From: Bimastos eiseni
Lineage: Eukaryota; Annelida; Clitellata; Crassiclitellata; Lumbricidae
Length of the DNA stretch: 64,000 bases
Assembly (NCBI GenBank): GCA_959347315.1
Contig: OY365819.1
Span: 21,718,589-21,782,588, forward strand
Direction: 5' to 3'
Position 1 is the first letter of the stretch. Each line of letters opens with the position of its first letter. The translations under genes were made by a program, and so were the position numbers. The notes below the pieces were generated by a model. That model was given only the letters and a program-made list of their open reading frames with translations, had not been told where the DNA came from and did not search any database. Shown here in pieces: positions 46,198-58,100 of the stretch.

Positions 46198-49100
46198 ATG
46201 GACCGGCCAATGGAAAGGAAGTTGCTTTACAAGCTGGGTGCGGAAACGACCGAGTCATTGCGTCAAAAGCGCCGATTCACTCAGAATGGTTTGTTGACAT
46301 TTTCTGTATCTGATACCACATGATGTAACGACAAGTACTTGTTGTTTAAAAAGTTTCATCCTGTCAAAAGGTTCTCTTCCTCTTCATAAACCAGATCAGT
46401 CACTCTAAAGAAGAAATAAGGAATGCACAATGAAGCCCTGTTCAGTTACAGTTATAAGACTAAATTTATAATTTTATTTTCTTAACTGATCATGATTGGG
46501 ATAGATAAAACTTAATAGTTTGGGTCACTGTGAAATACAGTGCACTTTATGAAGTAAACATGTTGCAACATGTTCAAATCTGAAATCACTTGGTCATATT
46601 TTTCTACATTTTTTTAATTTAATAATAGCAATGCATTTATTTTTGAGGGCTTAAACCCATAAACTCTTCATAAATATTACATATTTAATGTGCCAGTTGC
46701 ATTAGCAGCAATGCAGAAACTTACTTTGGTGTGGAACTACATGATAGAACTTCTGTAAAAGCCTCTCCTCCATTTTTATTTTGTTGACCACTCTTTATAG
46801 TGAGTCTCCTCTCAGCGTGTGCCCAATCCATTTCCTTTGCCCAATCCATTTCCTTTGCCCAATCCATTTCCTTTGCCCAATCCATTTCATTTGCCCAATC
46901 CATTTCCTTTGCCCAATCCATTTCCTTTGCCCAATGCATTTCATTTGCCCAATGCATTTCATTTGCCCAATCCATTTCATTTGCCCAATCCATTTCATTT
47001 GCCCAATCCATTTCATTTGCCCAATCCATTTCCTTTGCCCAATCCATTTCATTTGCCCAATCCATTTCATTTGCCCAATCCATTTCCTTTGCCCAATCCA
47101 TTTCATTTGCCCAATCCATTTCATTTGCCCAATCCATTTCCTTTGCCCAATCCATTTCATTTGCCCAATCCATTTCCTTTGCCCAATCCATTTCCTTTGT
47201 CTTTGTTTCATTGTGTGTATCAGGGCCAAAGTTTCTTCTCCAATCCTTTCCATCAATTTCTCCTTTACAAGTTATCTGTTTTATGTTCCACCCAGCTGGC
47301 TTTCTTCATTCTTTTCCATCTCCACATTTTGAAAGACTTAATTCTTCTGTTATCTGCTTTTCTTACCATGGTCCATTCCTCTGATCCAGACAGCAATTCA
47401 TATCAGTGTCTGTATCATTCTTTTCTTCAGATTCCTGTTTAGTTTTGTCTCAGTAGGTCTATCCCTTTTGAGAATGCTTCTTTTCATATTGCTATTCTTC
47501 TTCTAATTTCTCTGACATTTGGCATCTCTTGTCTTCATACTCTCTAAGTAGCAGAAATCTTTAACCTGTTTTATTTCTTTTCCTCCAATGTGTATTCTAA
47601 CTATGGTTTCCTTTCCTTTGTTTATCTTCAATACCTTCATCTTTTTTATGTTTAAAACAAAAATTATTTTTCTTCATTATTTTATGTTGTCAAGTCTCGA
47701 GTCGATCATGTGATGATGCCATATAAATTTGCAGTTGCAATTTGTCAGAAACTGAATGCATTGTGACAAGTTCTGGTCTGCTGAATTTATTCTGCAGAGC
47801 TTCGAAAGGAGAAGCGTGAGATGCTGCTCAGTGGAAAACGGATGCGGGTGGATGATGATGAAATGCAGGAGTATGAGATTTCGGAGGCAGAGGTAATCCA
47901 TCTCCTTAACTGGGAACAACTGGGAGTACATTGGAGTTCATTCTAAAGAGAGATCTCTTATCTGGAGATCATGTAGCATCAGACAATGTTCTACCATTGG
48001 CAATGCAGACATAGTCTACAGTGATGTACTTGAATACAAAATCAGTTATAAATGAGTTGACAAGGCTTGCAGTTGATGGTAAATGAGTCAGCAAGCCTTG
48101 TAAGTAAGTAAGTAGGTATAGTCTTTATTACCCTCTGCAGATGCACTACGGGTACATGAGAAAAAAAAAGAAAAAACAGTATTTATATAAAAATTATATA
48201 AATTTGTAAAGGAAAGTGCTCATTTTTAGCCATTCATATTGGACGCACAAGCAGGTGGGCAATAATGAGGGAACAAAAATTACATGAACAGAGCCGGAGT
48301 GAGAAATGAACATTGGCAAAAAGGGTAACCTTAAGATGACTGGTGATTTAGACAAAAAAATCGACCATGAGCGACCCCAGTCACTCCAGAAACATCATCC
48401 GGAGCGAATCGAATGCAACCCGAGAGATGTTGTTGGCACCAGACCCAATTGGGTGGATAGCGACATCGGGTGAAGGTGATGACTCCCAAGATGTTCAGGT
48501 CATGAAGTCGGAATTAGATGCGAACGGGGCGAAGTTGACCATCCGTGGGGAAATGTTGATATCGTCTGGTTAGGCAGCATTGATAGAATGCTAAGCATCA
48601 GCTTCGGTTGAAGATGTATATTAGACAACCTACGCACATGAACACTTTTCCAGAAACCAACATTTGACGCCAATCGTCCGATCTTTCAAGATGGTGTAGA
48701 GTAAAGGTGTGCCAACGATTCAAGGTCGAATGAAAGATGCTGTTATTTCACCAAAAGATGAGCAAAGATGGTAGAAAAGTTCAGTGTCACTTGCCAGGAA
48801 CAGACATCTTCGACATATCCAAAGTTGGCCAAACAATATTGCGCCAAGGCACCAAAAACCAACTTTGACTGAAAAATATTTTCAATTGCAACCAGAGAGG
48901 CCAGCACCAAACGAACGAATCTGGGCTGTGCTGGTGCTAAGCAAATTAATCAAGTGCTGAATTAAATATTTAATTCTAAATAGTGTTTATATAGTTCAGG
49001 GATCATTGTTATTTTAGTTTTTAGTTAATTCTTGTCTGATTATTTTGTTTTTGGGCTCTAAGTTTGTTTTTACAATCGCTGTCAATGAAGTACCTTAACT

Positions 49101-52100
49101 GTCTACGTGATTTCGTCAAATTTTATGTTGTGTCTTTTTGTTAAACTCCATCCTTTTTCTCATTATTATTTTGTTTAGTATTTATTTTTCATTCTACTTT
49201 TAGTTCTTGTGAACAAATACCTGATTATTTTTGTTATGGTTTTTGTTGCATAATTACACCAATTTTATGTGACTTTTGTCAGATAAGGAGCCCTTTCTTT
49301 TGACTGTTGTCATCATCTGATGTTCCAATAATTGTCTTATTTATGGGAATATCTCACTGGAATTGTGGTTAGATGCATTGCATATCTAGTATATTAGCCT
49401 TGAATTTGTTGCACTGATGTGCTGCCTACTTTTAGGCAATATGGTTTGATCCTTTACTGTATAAGGACTTTGAGCAAGTCCATCATGCTCATGCCATCAG
49501 TCACATGGTTGTGTCTACACTTCTGGCCAATATATCAAATGCTGTTGTATTGTATAAGACTCTGATGGTTGAGGTCATGTCTTCTAGTTAAGGAACAACT
49601 TCTGATTCTTGTTGATATGCTTCTGTTGATAGGTTCTTGAAGCAACAGTTAAGTTGATTTCTAAGTCGGATGACAGACGGAAGCTCCTCAAGTTACTGCG
49701 CCAGGGTTTTGCTCAAGGCACAGGTCTCATCGACCAGTTTCTCAGGTAATTGTAATTGCAAACTAATACAGGACCTTATACAGAGAACCTCATCAGAGGC
49801 TGTGATGACCAGAGGAGACAAATCCACCATATATAGAATAGCTTCTAAACATTTGGAGAAAGGATAAAGATAAAAGCTATGTGTTTCTGACGATTCTATA
49901 CACAGCTTAATAATAATAATAATTTTAATTGAATTTGAAACATACAATCTGCAGTATGAGTACAAACATAGCATAGACAAGGGAGACAAGTTATTACAAG
50001 AGTCGAATTTAACTGTCGGCCACCGTGTGATGTGCCCATTGCGTTATACATCTAATTTAGCTGATGCTGCCACCTAGCAATAGCAGAACAAGTCAACCTT
50101 ATGGGGGATACAGGAATCGAGCTCCAGTGTGTTATCCATTGTTCTGCACACCCCTCCCTGATGCATTTTATTGAGATTGAGACTGTTTCCTCTTGTATAG
50201 GATGAGTTCCTACTTTGAACAGAGTACACATGCAACCTCTGTCTGGCCTCTGACCTCACTTCTCAGCCTTCTGTGGGTGATTTTGATGATTCTGGTGTCT
50301 AGGTTATTGTTTTTGTTGGCTTAGCACAGAGAACTCGTTGGCTTGTCTTGTGGGTCTGTTCACGGGTCATGATCTCGATGTCCAGTTGGATGCCGCTTGG
50401 TGCCTGACGAACATTTCTGCTGGAACCGATGACCATGCCAACGCTGTTATCAAAAGCGCTGGACCGTATCTCATCACTTACCTGTCCAGTGGCAATCATT
50501 CTCTTCAGGTGACAGACCTTCTTCACTAAGAGTAGTTTGTCTCAATCATCCAAATTCCATCATCCACATTTCTTGTACAGAATGATATCGACATTGAAAC
50601 TGAACAGTATGATCAGTAGCAGAGTAGCAGGATTCATTGGCTGACAACTCATTGCCTACTCTAAATGATCTCACATTCTAACAATTTGTGAATTATTTGT
50701 GAGATGACATTGCACAGATAATGATAACCTGAAATTCTTCCTGGCTGCCCTGACTACGACGGTTTAAAAAGCATAAATTGTTTAGTGTAGCTACAAGTAT
50801 ACTAACTAATGCACTGCAGATTCACATGTCTAGCTTTGGTATTAACACCATGAAATAATCAGTTAATCAACCTGTTGTGTCTTACACTTTATCTCAACGA
50901 GAGCTGAGTTGTTAAACAAGAAGAATACTTAAGGGCAAAGGCTGAAGCGTCTCTTTGGACTCGGTAGGGATCTTGACCAAGTCCTTCATAGACAGTTGCT
51001 TTGTGCTTGTGCTACAGATTAACTGATCGTAAGTGCTTGTAATAAGTGTAAGGTTAATGATAATGAGGATGATGATATTTGCTATGTAGCCTGTTGTAAG
51101 TGGTTTTTTTGTAGTTAGTCTGTTGTTCATTGTATTTCTTTATGGTTGTTAAATAGGATCAGTGTGCTTGGGCAATTGGAAACCTCGCTGGTGGCAGTGC
51201 TTCATGTCGACAGATGCTACGGGTTCAGGGAGCTGTTTCGCCCCTTGTTGATCTTCTGCATGTAAGAAGCTGAAGCTGTGTTTGCTATCATTTAGTGTCT
51301 AAGGGCAACCACAGATGTCAATGGTTAGCAATGTGAGGGGTGTATGTACCTTATTGTGTCATTCATCTTTTATAATGCATGTCTACAATTGAGTTTAAAT
51401 AAGTTTGACCAATGTGCACAGTTCTGTCCTTCCTTGTGGTTAACTTTCCTGTCTTCACTTGACCACCACTCAATGCACTTTTAAATTTCAGTAGGAGTTT
51501 TTTTCAATCTGGTAATCAGGTGATCATCACCTCTCTTAAGTTTCTGTTGACTGCCACTTGACATTCAATTTCTTAATTTAATCGATTGGTTCAGCTGATG
51601 GAGGGCGATTGTTGATGCAGCTGTCATCAAATACAACTCTCTTCAGATGACTTATACGATTTGTATTAGTTGTTTCTGCATGTTTTATGTCAGCTCTGTT
51701 GATGAATAAAATTTCTGCTCCAAACATCGACTTTTGCCAATCAGTAGAAGACATCTATAAAAATCAGTTGAAGTTTGAATGACCTGGAGTGAACATAGTG
51801 ATAACAGCAATAACACAATAGAAGAGAAATATCTATGTGTGTCTTTGTCTGTAATTTTTAATTTAACATGTTCGTTGTTTTTTTATACAGTGTCCAGCTT
51901 CTAATGTTATCCAGTCGGCTGCTTTTGCACTTTCAAATTTGGCGAAAGATGAAAGCAATCAAAAGTAAGAAAAGTGTAAAAGTTTTCTCTCTTTTAATTT
52001 GATCTGTCTGTGTGCAGGATCAATGATGGCATAGTGATTAGTTTGCTAGACTATGAATATCTGCCAGGATAGAAAGACATTCTGAGGTTTCTGAGTAAGC

Positions 52101-55100
52101 TCCATTATGAATTGAATTGACTGCACTGTCAGTGGTTGGATCGGGTGGTAAGGGTGGAGGCTCAGATGGTAATGATGGAAGCTCTGATGGTAAAGGTGGA
52201 GGCTCAGGTGGTAATTAGAGCTATAATCAGCCGATTAATCGGGCCGATTAATCGGGCCGATTACAGAGATATCGGCGATATCGGATATCGACAAGATAAT
52301 CAGTGCCGATTTTTTTTCATTTTACAATATTATTTTTAGTCTTTAAGAGCAAAATGACGACAGCTACATCATTGGGTCTGTGAAGGACAGCATTCTGTTC
52401 ACATAGTGTGGGGAACCCGGGCTTCTACTTCAGACCACCCAGTAACCATTGTGCTAGACTGCTAGTATCGTGGGAAAGTGTCTACAGCCTGTTGTGCATA
52501 GTGAGTACCTGCTTAATTACCATGGGCACAATCATTTTAGGCCAAATTGGCACATCATAACAGTGGCCTGTCTGGGGAGGGAATGGCATCATTGGCATGT
52601 TAGAAGAAGGCGTCTAGTTACATAGATTATTTTTCCTATCCTCCGTCATGCAAAGTCAACAGCGGGTGGTGTATTGGCTGATCTGTATTGGCTGCCTAGG
52701 ATTAGTCCCCAATTACACATATACGTCCCCTACGGAGCAAGTGTTTGCTTGTATCATAACAATGGGCAGTAGCAATAGGTCTATCTTTTAGAACCAGTCA
52801 TCTTGGGAAATACAATGAAATAATTGGTAAAATAACCAGCTAAATAATCGGGTATCGGCAAACGAATAATCGGCAATAATCGGTATAAGCATAATTGGGG
52901 AAAAGCGATATCGGTACAACTCTAGTGGTAATGGTGGAGGATCAGGTGGTAAGAGTGCAGGATCAGGTGGTAGGAGTGCAGGGTCACATGGTAAGGATGG
53001 AGAGGATCAGGGGGTAAGGGTGGAAGCTCAGGTGGTAAGATTGGAGGCTCAGGTAGTAAGGGTGGAAAATCAGGTGGTAAGGGACAGGACAACAGATGCT
53101 TCATATTCTCAGCTTAAGGTACTGCCTCTCCTCTTCTTCCTCAATGCCAACTTCTATCATTCCATTAAGTAGATTCAACTCTGAGTATTTTTAAACTTCC
53201 TATTGCTGATACCAGTTTCTTTTTGTGAAATTTATAGCCATAGCATGCTTTCAGAACTTTATAGTTTTTCAGTTGTTTTTCTTTTTCAGAGAATTAGTTA
53301 CTTCAGGAATTATTCCAGTTCTGTCTTCATTCCTCGTTTTTGATACTGACAGATTGGGTCTGATCAGTGAAGTTAGTTGGGTTCTAACTTACTTGTCAGC
53401 CAGGTGAGGAGAAATATTGACTAAAATGGAATATTGGTTAATTGAATGCAGCTTGTAGTATAGTAGCTGTCTGGTTAGAGCACTCGGCTTGTAATGTGCA
53501 AAGTTGTGATTTAAACCTCACATGAAACTGTTACTTGAAAAATTCCTTTGTTTACGATTGCTTCTCATCTAGATTTATTGGCCTGGAATGAAATATAATA
53601 GTAATTATAATATTATTATTGCATCTTGACCAGACACTGCTCTTCTGCCTTCTCAGTTCGTGGTTCTTTCATGTGGAGCCACACTCCCCTTAGAGATACG
53701 CTGCTGCCAGGGAGCTTAAGTTGCTTAAGACTGATTTGTATCGCCGTGGTTGGGCTAGAAACGCCTTCGAGTAGACTTCCTGTGCAGGCTATATATTTAA
53801 TGTTAAATGAATGAACTATTGAAAATATGTATCTAAACGGTCTGGATGTGCCTTTTGATTTCATAGCAGAAGCAATGCCTTCTGTTATGCACAATGCTTT
53901 TAGTGCATTTGCTTTGTTTTGGTCTTTTAGTGGTCTTTTCACAGCAGACATATTATCAGCCGGAATACTTCAGAAGGTCACGTCACTTATCCCAGAAATA
54001 TGTAATGCTGACTGCAATAACTTTACTGTAAGCAATCTGTGTTTTTGTTCTTCAAATATCTGTTATTTCTGTAGATCATTGTTGTATAAGGTTTTTCAAT
54101 ATAGTATAATATTATATCCAAGGGCATAACTAAGAGAGCAGAGTGTAACTTTATGGTGTTCAGCAGTATTTCATAATACATCCAAGGGCATAACTCCAAA
54201 GGCATAACTAAGAGAGCATAGTGTAACTTTATGTTATTCAGCAGTATTTCATAATATATCCAAGGGCATAACTCCAAGGGCATAACTAAGAGAGCAGAGT
54301 GTAACTTTATGGTGTTCAGCAGTATTTCATAATACATCCAAGGGCATAACTCCAAGGGCATAACTAAGAGAGCATAGTGTAACTTTATGTTATTCAGCAG
54401 TATTTCATAATACATCCAAGGGTATAACTCCCAAGGGCATAACTAAGAGAGCATAGTGTAACTTTATGTTATTCAGCAGTATTTCATAATACATCCAAGG
54501 GCATAACTAAGAGAGCATAGTGTAACTTTATGGTGTTCAGCAGTATTTTATAATACATCAAAGGGTATAACTAAGAGAGCATATTGTAATTTTATGGTGT
54601 TCAGCAGTATTTCATAATACATCCAAGGGCATAACTAAGAGAGCATAGTGTAACTTTATGGTGTTCAGCAGTATTTCATAATACATCCAAGGGCATAACT
54701 CCAAGGGCATAACCAAGAGAGCATAGTGTAACTTTATGGTGTTCAGCAGTATTTTATAATACATCAAAGGGTATAACTAAGAGAGCATATTGTAACTTTA
54801 TGTTATTCAGCAGTATTTTATAATACATCAAAGGGTATAACTAAGAGAGCATAGTGTAACTTTATGGTGTTCAGCAGTATTTTATAATACATCAAAGGGT
54901 ATAACTAAGATAGCATATTGTAACTTTATGTTATTCAGCAGTATTTTATAATACATCAAAGGGTATAACTAAGAGAGCATATTGTAACTTTATGTTATTC
55001 AGCAGTATTTTATAATACATCAAAGGGTATAACTAAGAGAGCATAGTGTAACTTTTTGGTGTTCAGTAGTATTTTATAATACATCCAAGGGCATAACTTT

Positions 55101-58100
55101 GCCACACATAGCAATGCTTAGTGTAATGGAGCATTTATATAGTTATGTTGTTGTTACATAGTGGTGTGTGTCAACTGCGACAAGGTCAATGACATCACAA
55201 ATAATGCAACATAAAGAAGTAAATGTGACGCAATCTTTATAAGCGTTGCATAGTGAAGCATACAAAGAAATCGCTGCCATTTACTGTAGTTGCATGAACT
55301 TGGTTCAAGCACAATAACGGCTTTAATGCCGCAACAAATATTTCAGCAAAGTCTGAAAATGGTGACTGTCACCACTGGACTCCACCATCACAATATACAA
55401 GGTTATATGTATACGACCGGGTAAACAATTTCCACCGGGTACCAAATCCAAGTATTTGAATGTACTATTTGCCGGATCTGAGTAAGAACAAAGTAGTAGT
55501 GGGTTGCTACTAGAGTGGCCACTCCGGCAAATACCATTGCTTCGTTAATTGTCGTCTTGTATAGCAAAGCTTAAAATAAAGAATTTTCTTATAATGGGAT
55601 TGAATAATGTTGTACCTGTAATAAATTAACAATAATGTAAATTAAATTTTAGCCTTTTAATACTGCATACATAAATCTCGAAACTATATGATTAGGTACT
55701 AAATATCATCAATGAAATTATTTATCAAACTTTGAATTTTTAAATTATAGTTTCAAATTTTTTAACTATCTAGTTGCGTGTGTACTATATGCCGAGGCAA
55801 ATACTTCAGAATGGTTACAAAAAAGAGATAATCAGCCAAGGCTGAGGTGATTTCAGGTCAGACCCTAGTTTTATCTGACATTGAAATAGCCATCTGAATA
55901 TGGTTTTATTTCTTAGCTGAAGCCCAAAGCTAATTTTTTAATTGAAATCAGTAACCACCAGTACTAATCAGTCACTTTGAAATATTTTGTGGGCCATTTA
56001 GATACTGGTTAATGCTTAAGTATAATAGTAATAATTGTAATACTAATTATGATGATATTAAATAAGAGCAATATAGACAGTATACAGGTTTCTACGATTT
56101 CTAATCATTGTTTGCTGGTGTATTCTGAGAGTGTGTTGCTGCAGTGTGTTAGCTAATCCTGAGGGCAGTTCTGTTGTGACAATGTTTCTTTTAGTCTTTG
56201 AGTCGCTTCATTGCATGTGTTTTTGACCATAGGCTTTGACGCCCCTCTTAAGATGTTTGGGCAACGTTGTTTGCAAAATTTCGGATGTGGGAGAAGTTTG
56301 TCAGGATCAGAAGCTGTTCGTCGCTGTTAAGAAACTGTTCCAGTCAAAGCATTTACACATTCAGAAGGAAAGTCTTTGGGTGATTTCCAACATCTCAGGT
56401 TGGTTGCTTCCATTTCTTATTGTAGCTTATCACAGACTTGATGGCTCTCACTGGAGACATTTTGTCGGCACGATCGGCAGAATATTCTGTTCTATTTACT
56501 AGTTATTTCAGCTTAACATGGAAAGAGACAGTCAAATGGGATCTGAGAATGGAAGACAGGTATCTCCTCACATCTGTGACAGTTTTGCACATTTTTTCCT
56601 GTAGGTATTTGTAAGTTTGAGAATTTGTAAGTTGGACGCTCGTTTCTACTAATAGAGTTGTGTATGTGTGTTCAAAAAACACATAGGATTATACAGTTAT
56701 AACACTTCGATTCATTACTTGGCATAATAATAGAGATGCTCGTGTTCAAATTCAAATGGAAAGAAGGTTAAATCTGTTTTAACTCATCTTCTGCAGAGTT
56801 GGCCATGCCTGTTTGCAGTCTATTTTGTGGTATTTAAAATAGCTAATTATCTATAGTATGTAGCTGTGTGTGTTTGGTTTCCCAGTGTTTGAGTCTGCCT
56901 GTGAACTCATCTTAGCAGTGGATTTGCTGCCAGTTATTGTGTCTCAGCTTGCATCAACTGTTCACATTCGAAAGGAGGTGAGTGGTGGATATTGCATTGC
57001 AATCAGTGTTGTATGCAAGACTTAAAACTTCAAGACCAAGACAAGACCGAGACAGTGAGGTACCAAGACAGTGAGGTACCAAGACCGAGACACTAGGTTC
57101 AAGACAGTACGAGAGAGTAAAAGACAAGTGATCCTATATAAAATGCTGTAAAATAATAATGTATTAAGTTTTCTGAAATAAGGTTCATTTGTAATTTCAA
57201 TTTGAAACTTATAACATACATATAATACCAATTCACGAGAACAGTTTTTATATTGCCACATTTTTTCTTTTTCCATATCTCTTAGTCGGCCTATCTTTTA
57301 CATAGTATAAAGAAAACCTTTTTAAACACGTCTGAAATCTAGGCTATTTTAAACAAGCAAATTCGATACCAAATACCAAACAAACTTAAAAAGTTGTGCA
57401 TATCCTTACTCACCCTGAAAACTCAAACTTGTTCCACTCGTTTCGGTTATGGTGGCTTTGCATCAATGACCAACGGCACGGCATAGCTATTGTTTGTCAA
57501 TAACTTCAAATTGCGTAAAAGGACACTTCCGTTTCTCGGTTGCGCAAGATTTTAAGACAGTTAACGCGAAACTTATCGAGACCGCTTGTTTGAGACAGAA
57601 TAAGGCTTTCACTTCAAGACAGTTTCTAAAAATTCGAGACACTACCTCGAGATCGAGACAGCAGGCTTCCGAGACCAAGTCACTAAAAAACTGTCTCGAG
57701 ACCATACAACTCTGATTTCAATACTAATAATGATGATGATGATGAAGAGGAAGAGGGGTTTCATGTTGTCAGAATTTCAGCTTTAATTGTAGCCTTAAGG
57801 AAACAATGTTGCTATTCTTGAGCATCTAAAGAGAAATCCAACCTTTCTTATTTTGTTTGTAACTCATTTTGACAAGTATTCTTATTTCGCTCTCAGAATC
57901 CTGGTTGATGATCATGTTTGTGGATATAAATTCAACTATTGTTGTATTTATTATAATTTATTTATTTATACACTTGTGACGAATCAGGACATTAAATCCT
58001 GTAGCGACCAGCGTTATTGATCATGCCTTACGTTTTACTACTTGCTGGTCATTAAAGGAGGGCTAATATAGCATTTTTAATTGCCTCATAAAAGTACAAC

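Noticed and set aside
46721..47442. Four or five long overlapping periodic open frames on both strands
   Set aside because: They are by-products of the 18-bp minisatellite, whose unit is a multiple of three and contains no stop in several frames.
52922..53104. Proline-rich minus-strand open frame
   Set aside because: It is a composition artefact of the GGTGGTAA minisatellite.
53850..53930. Extension of TMCO6 exon 8 to the left
   Set aside because: The AGs in the GCAGAAGCAATG region give the wrong phase with exon 7. Acceptors with the right phase are at 53930 and 53903, and the former has the better pyrimidine tract and family length.
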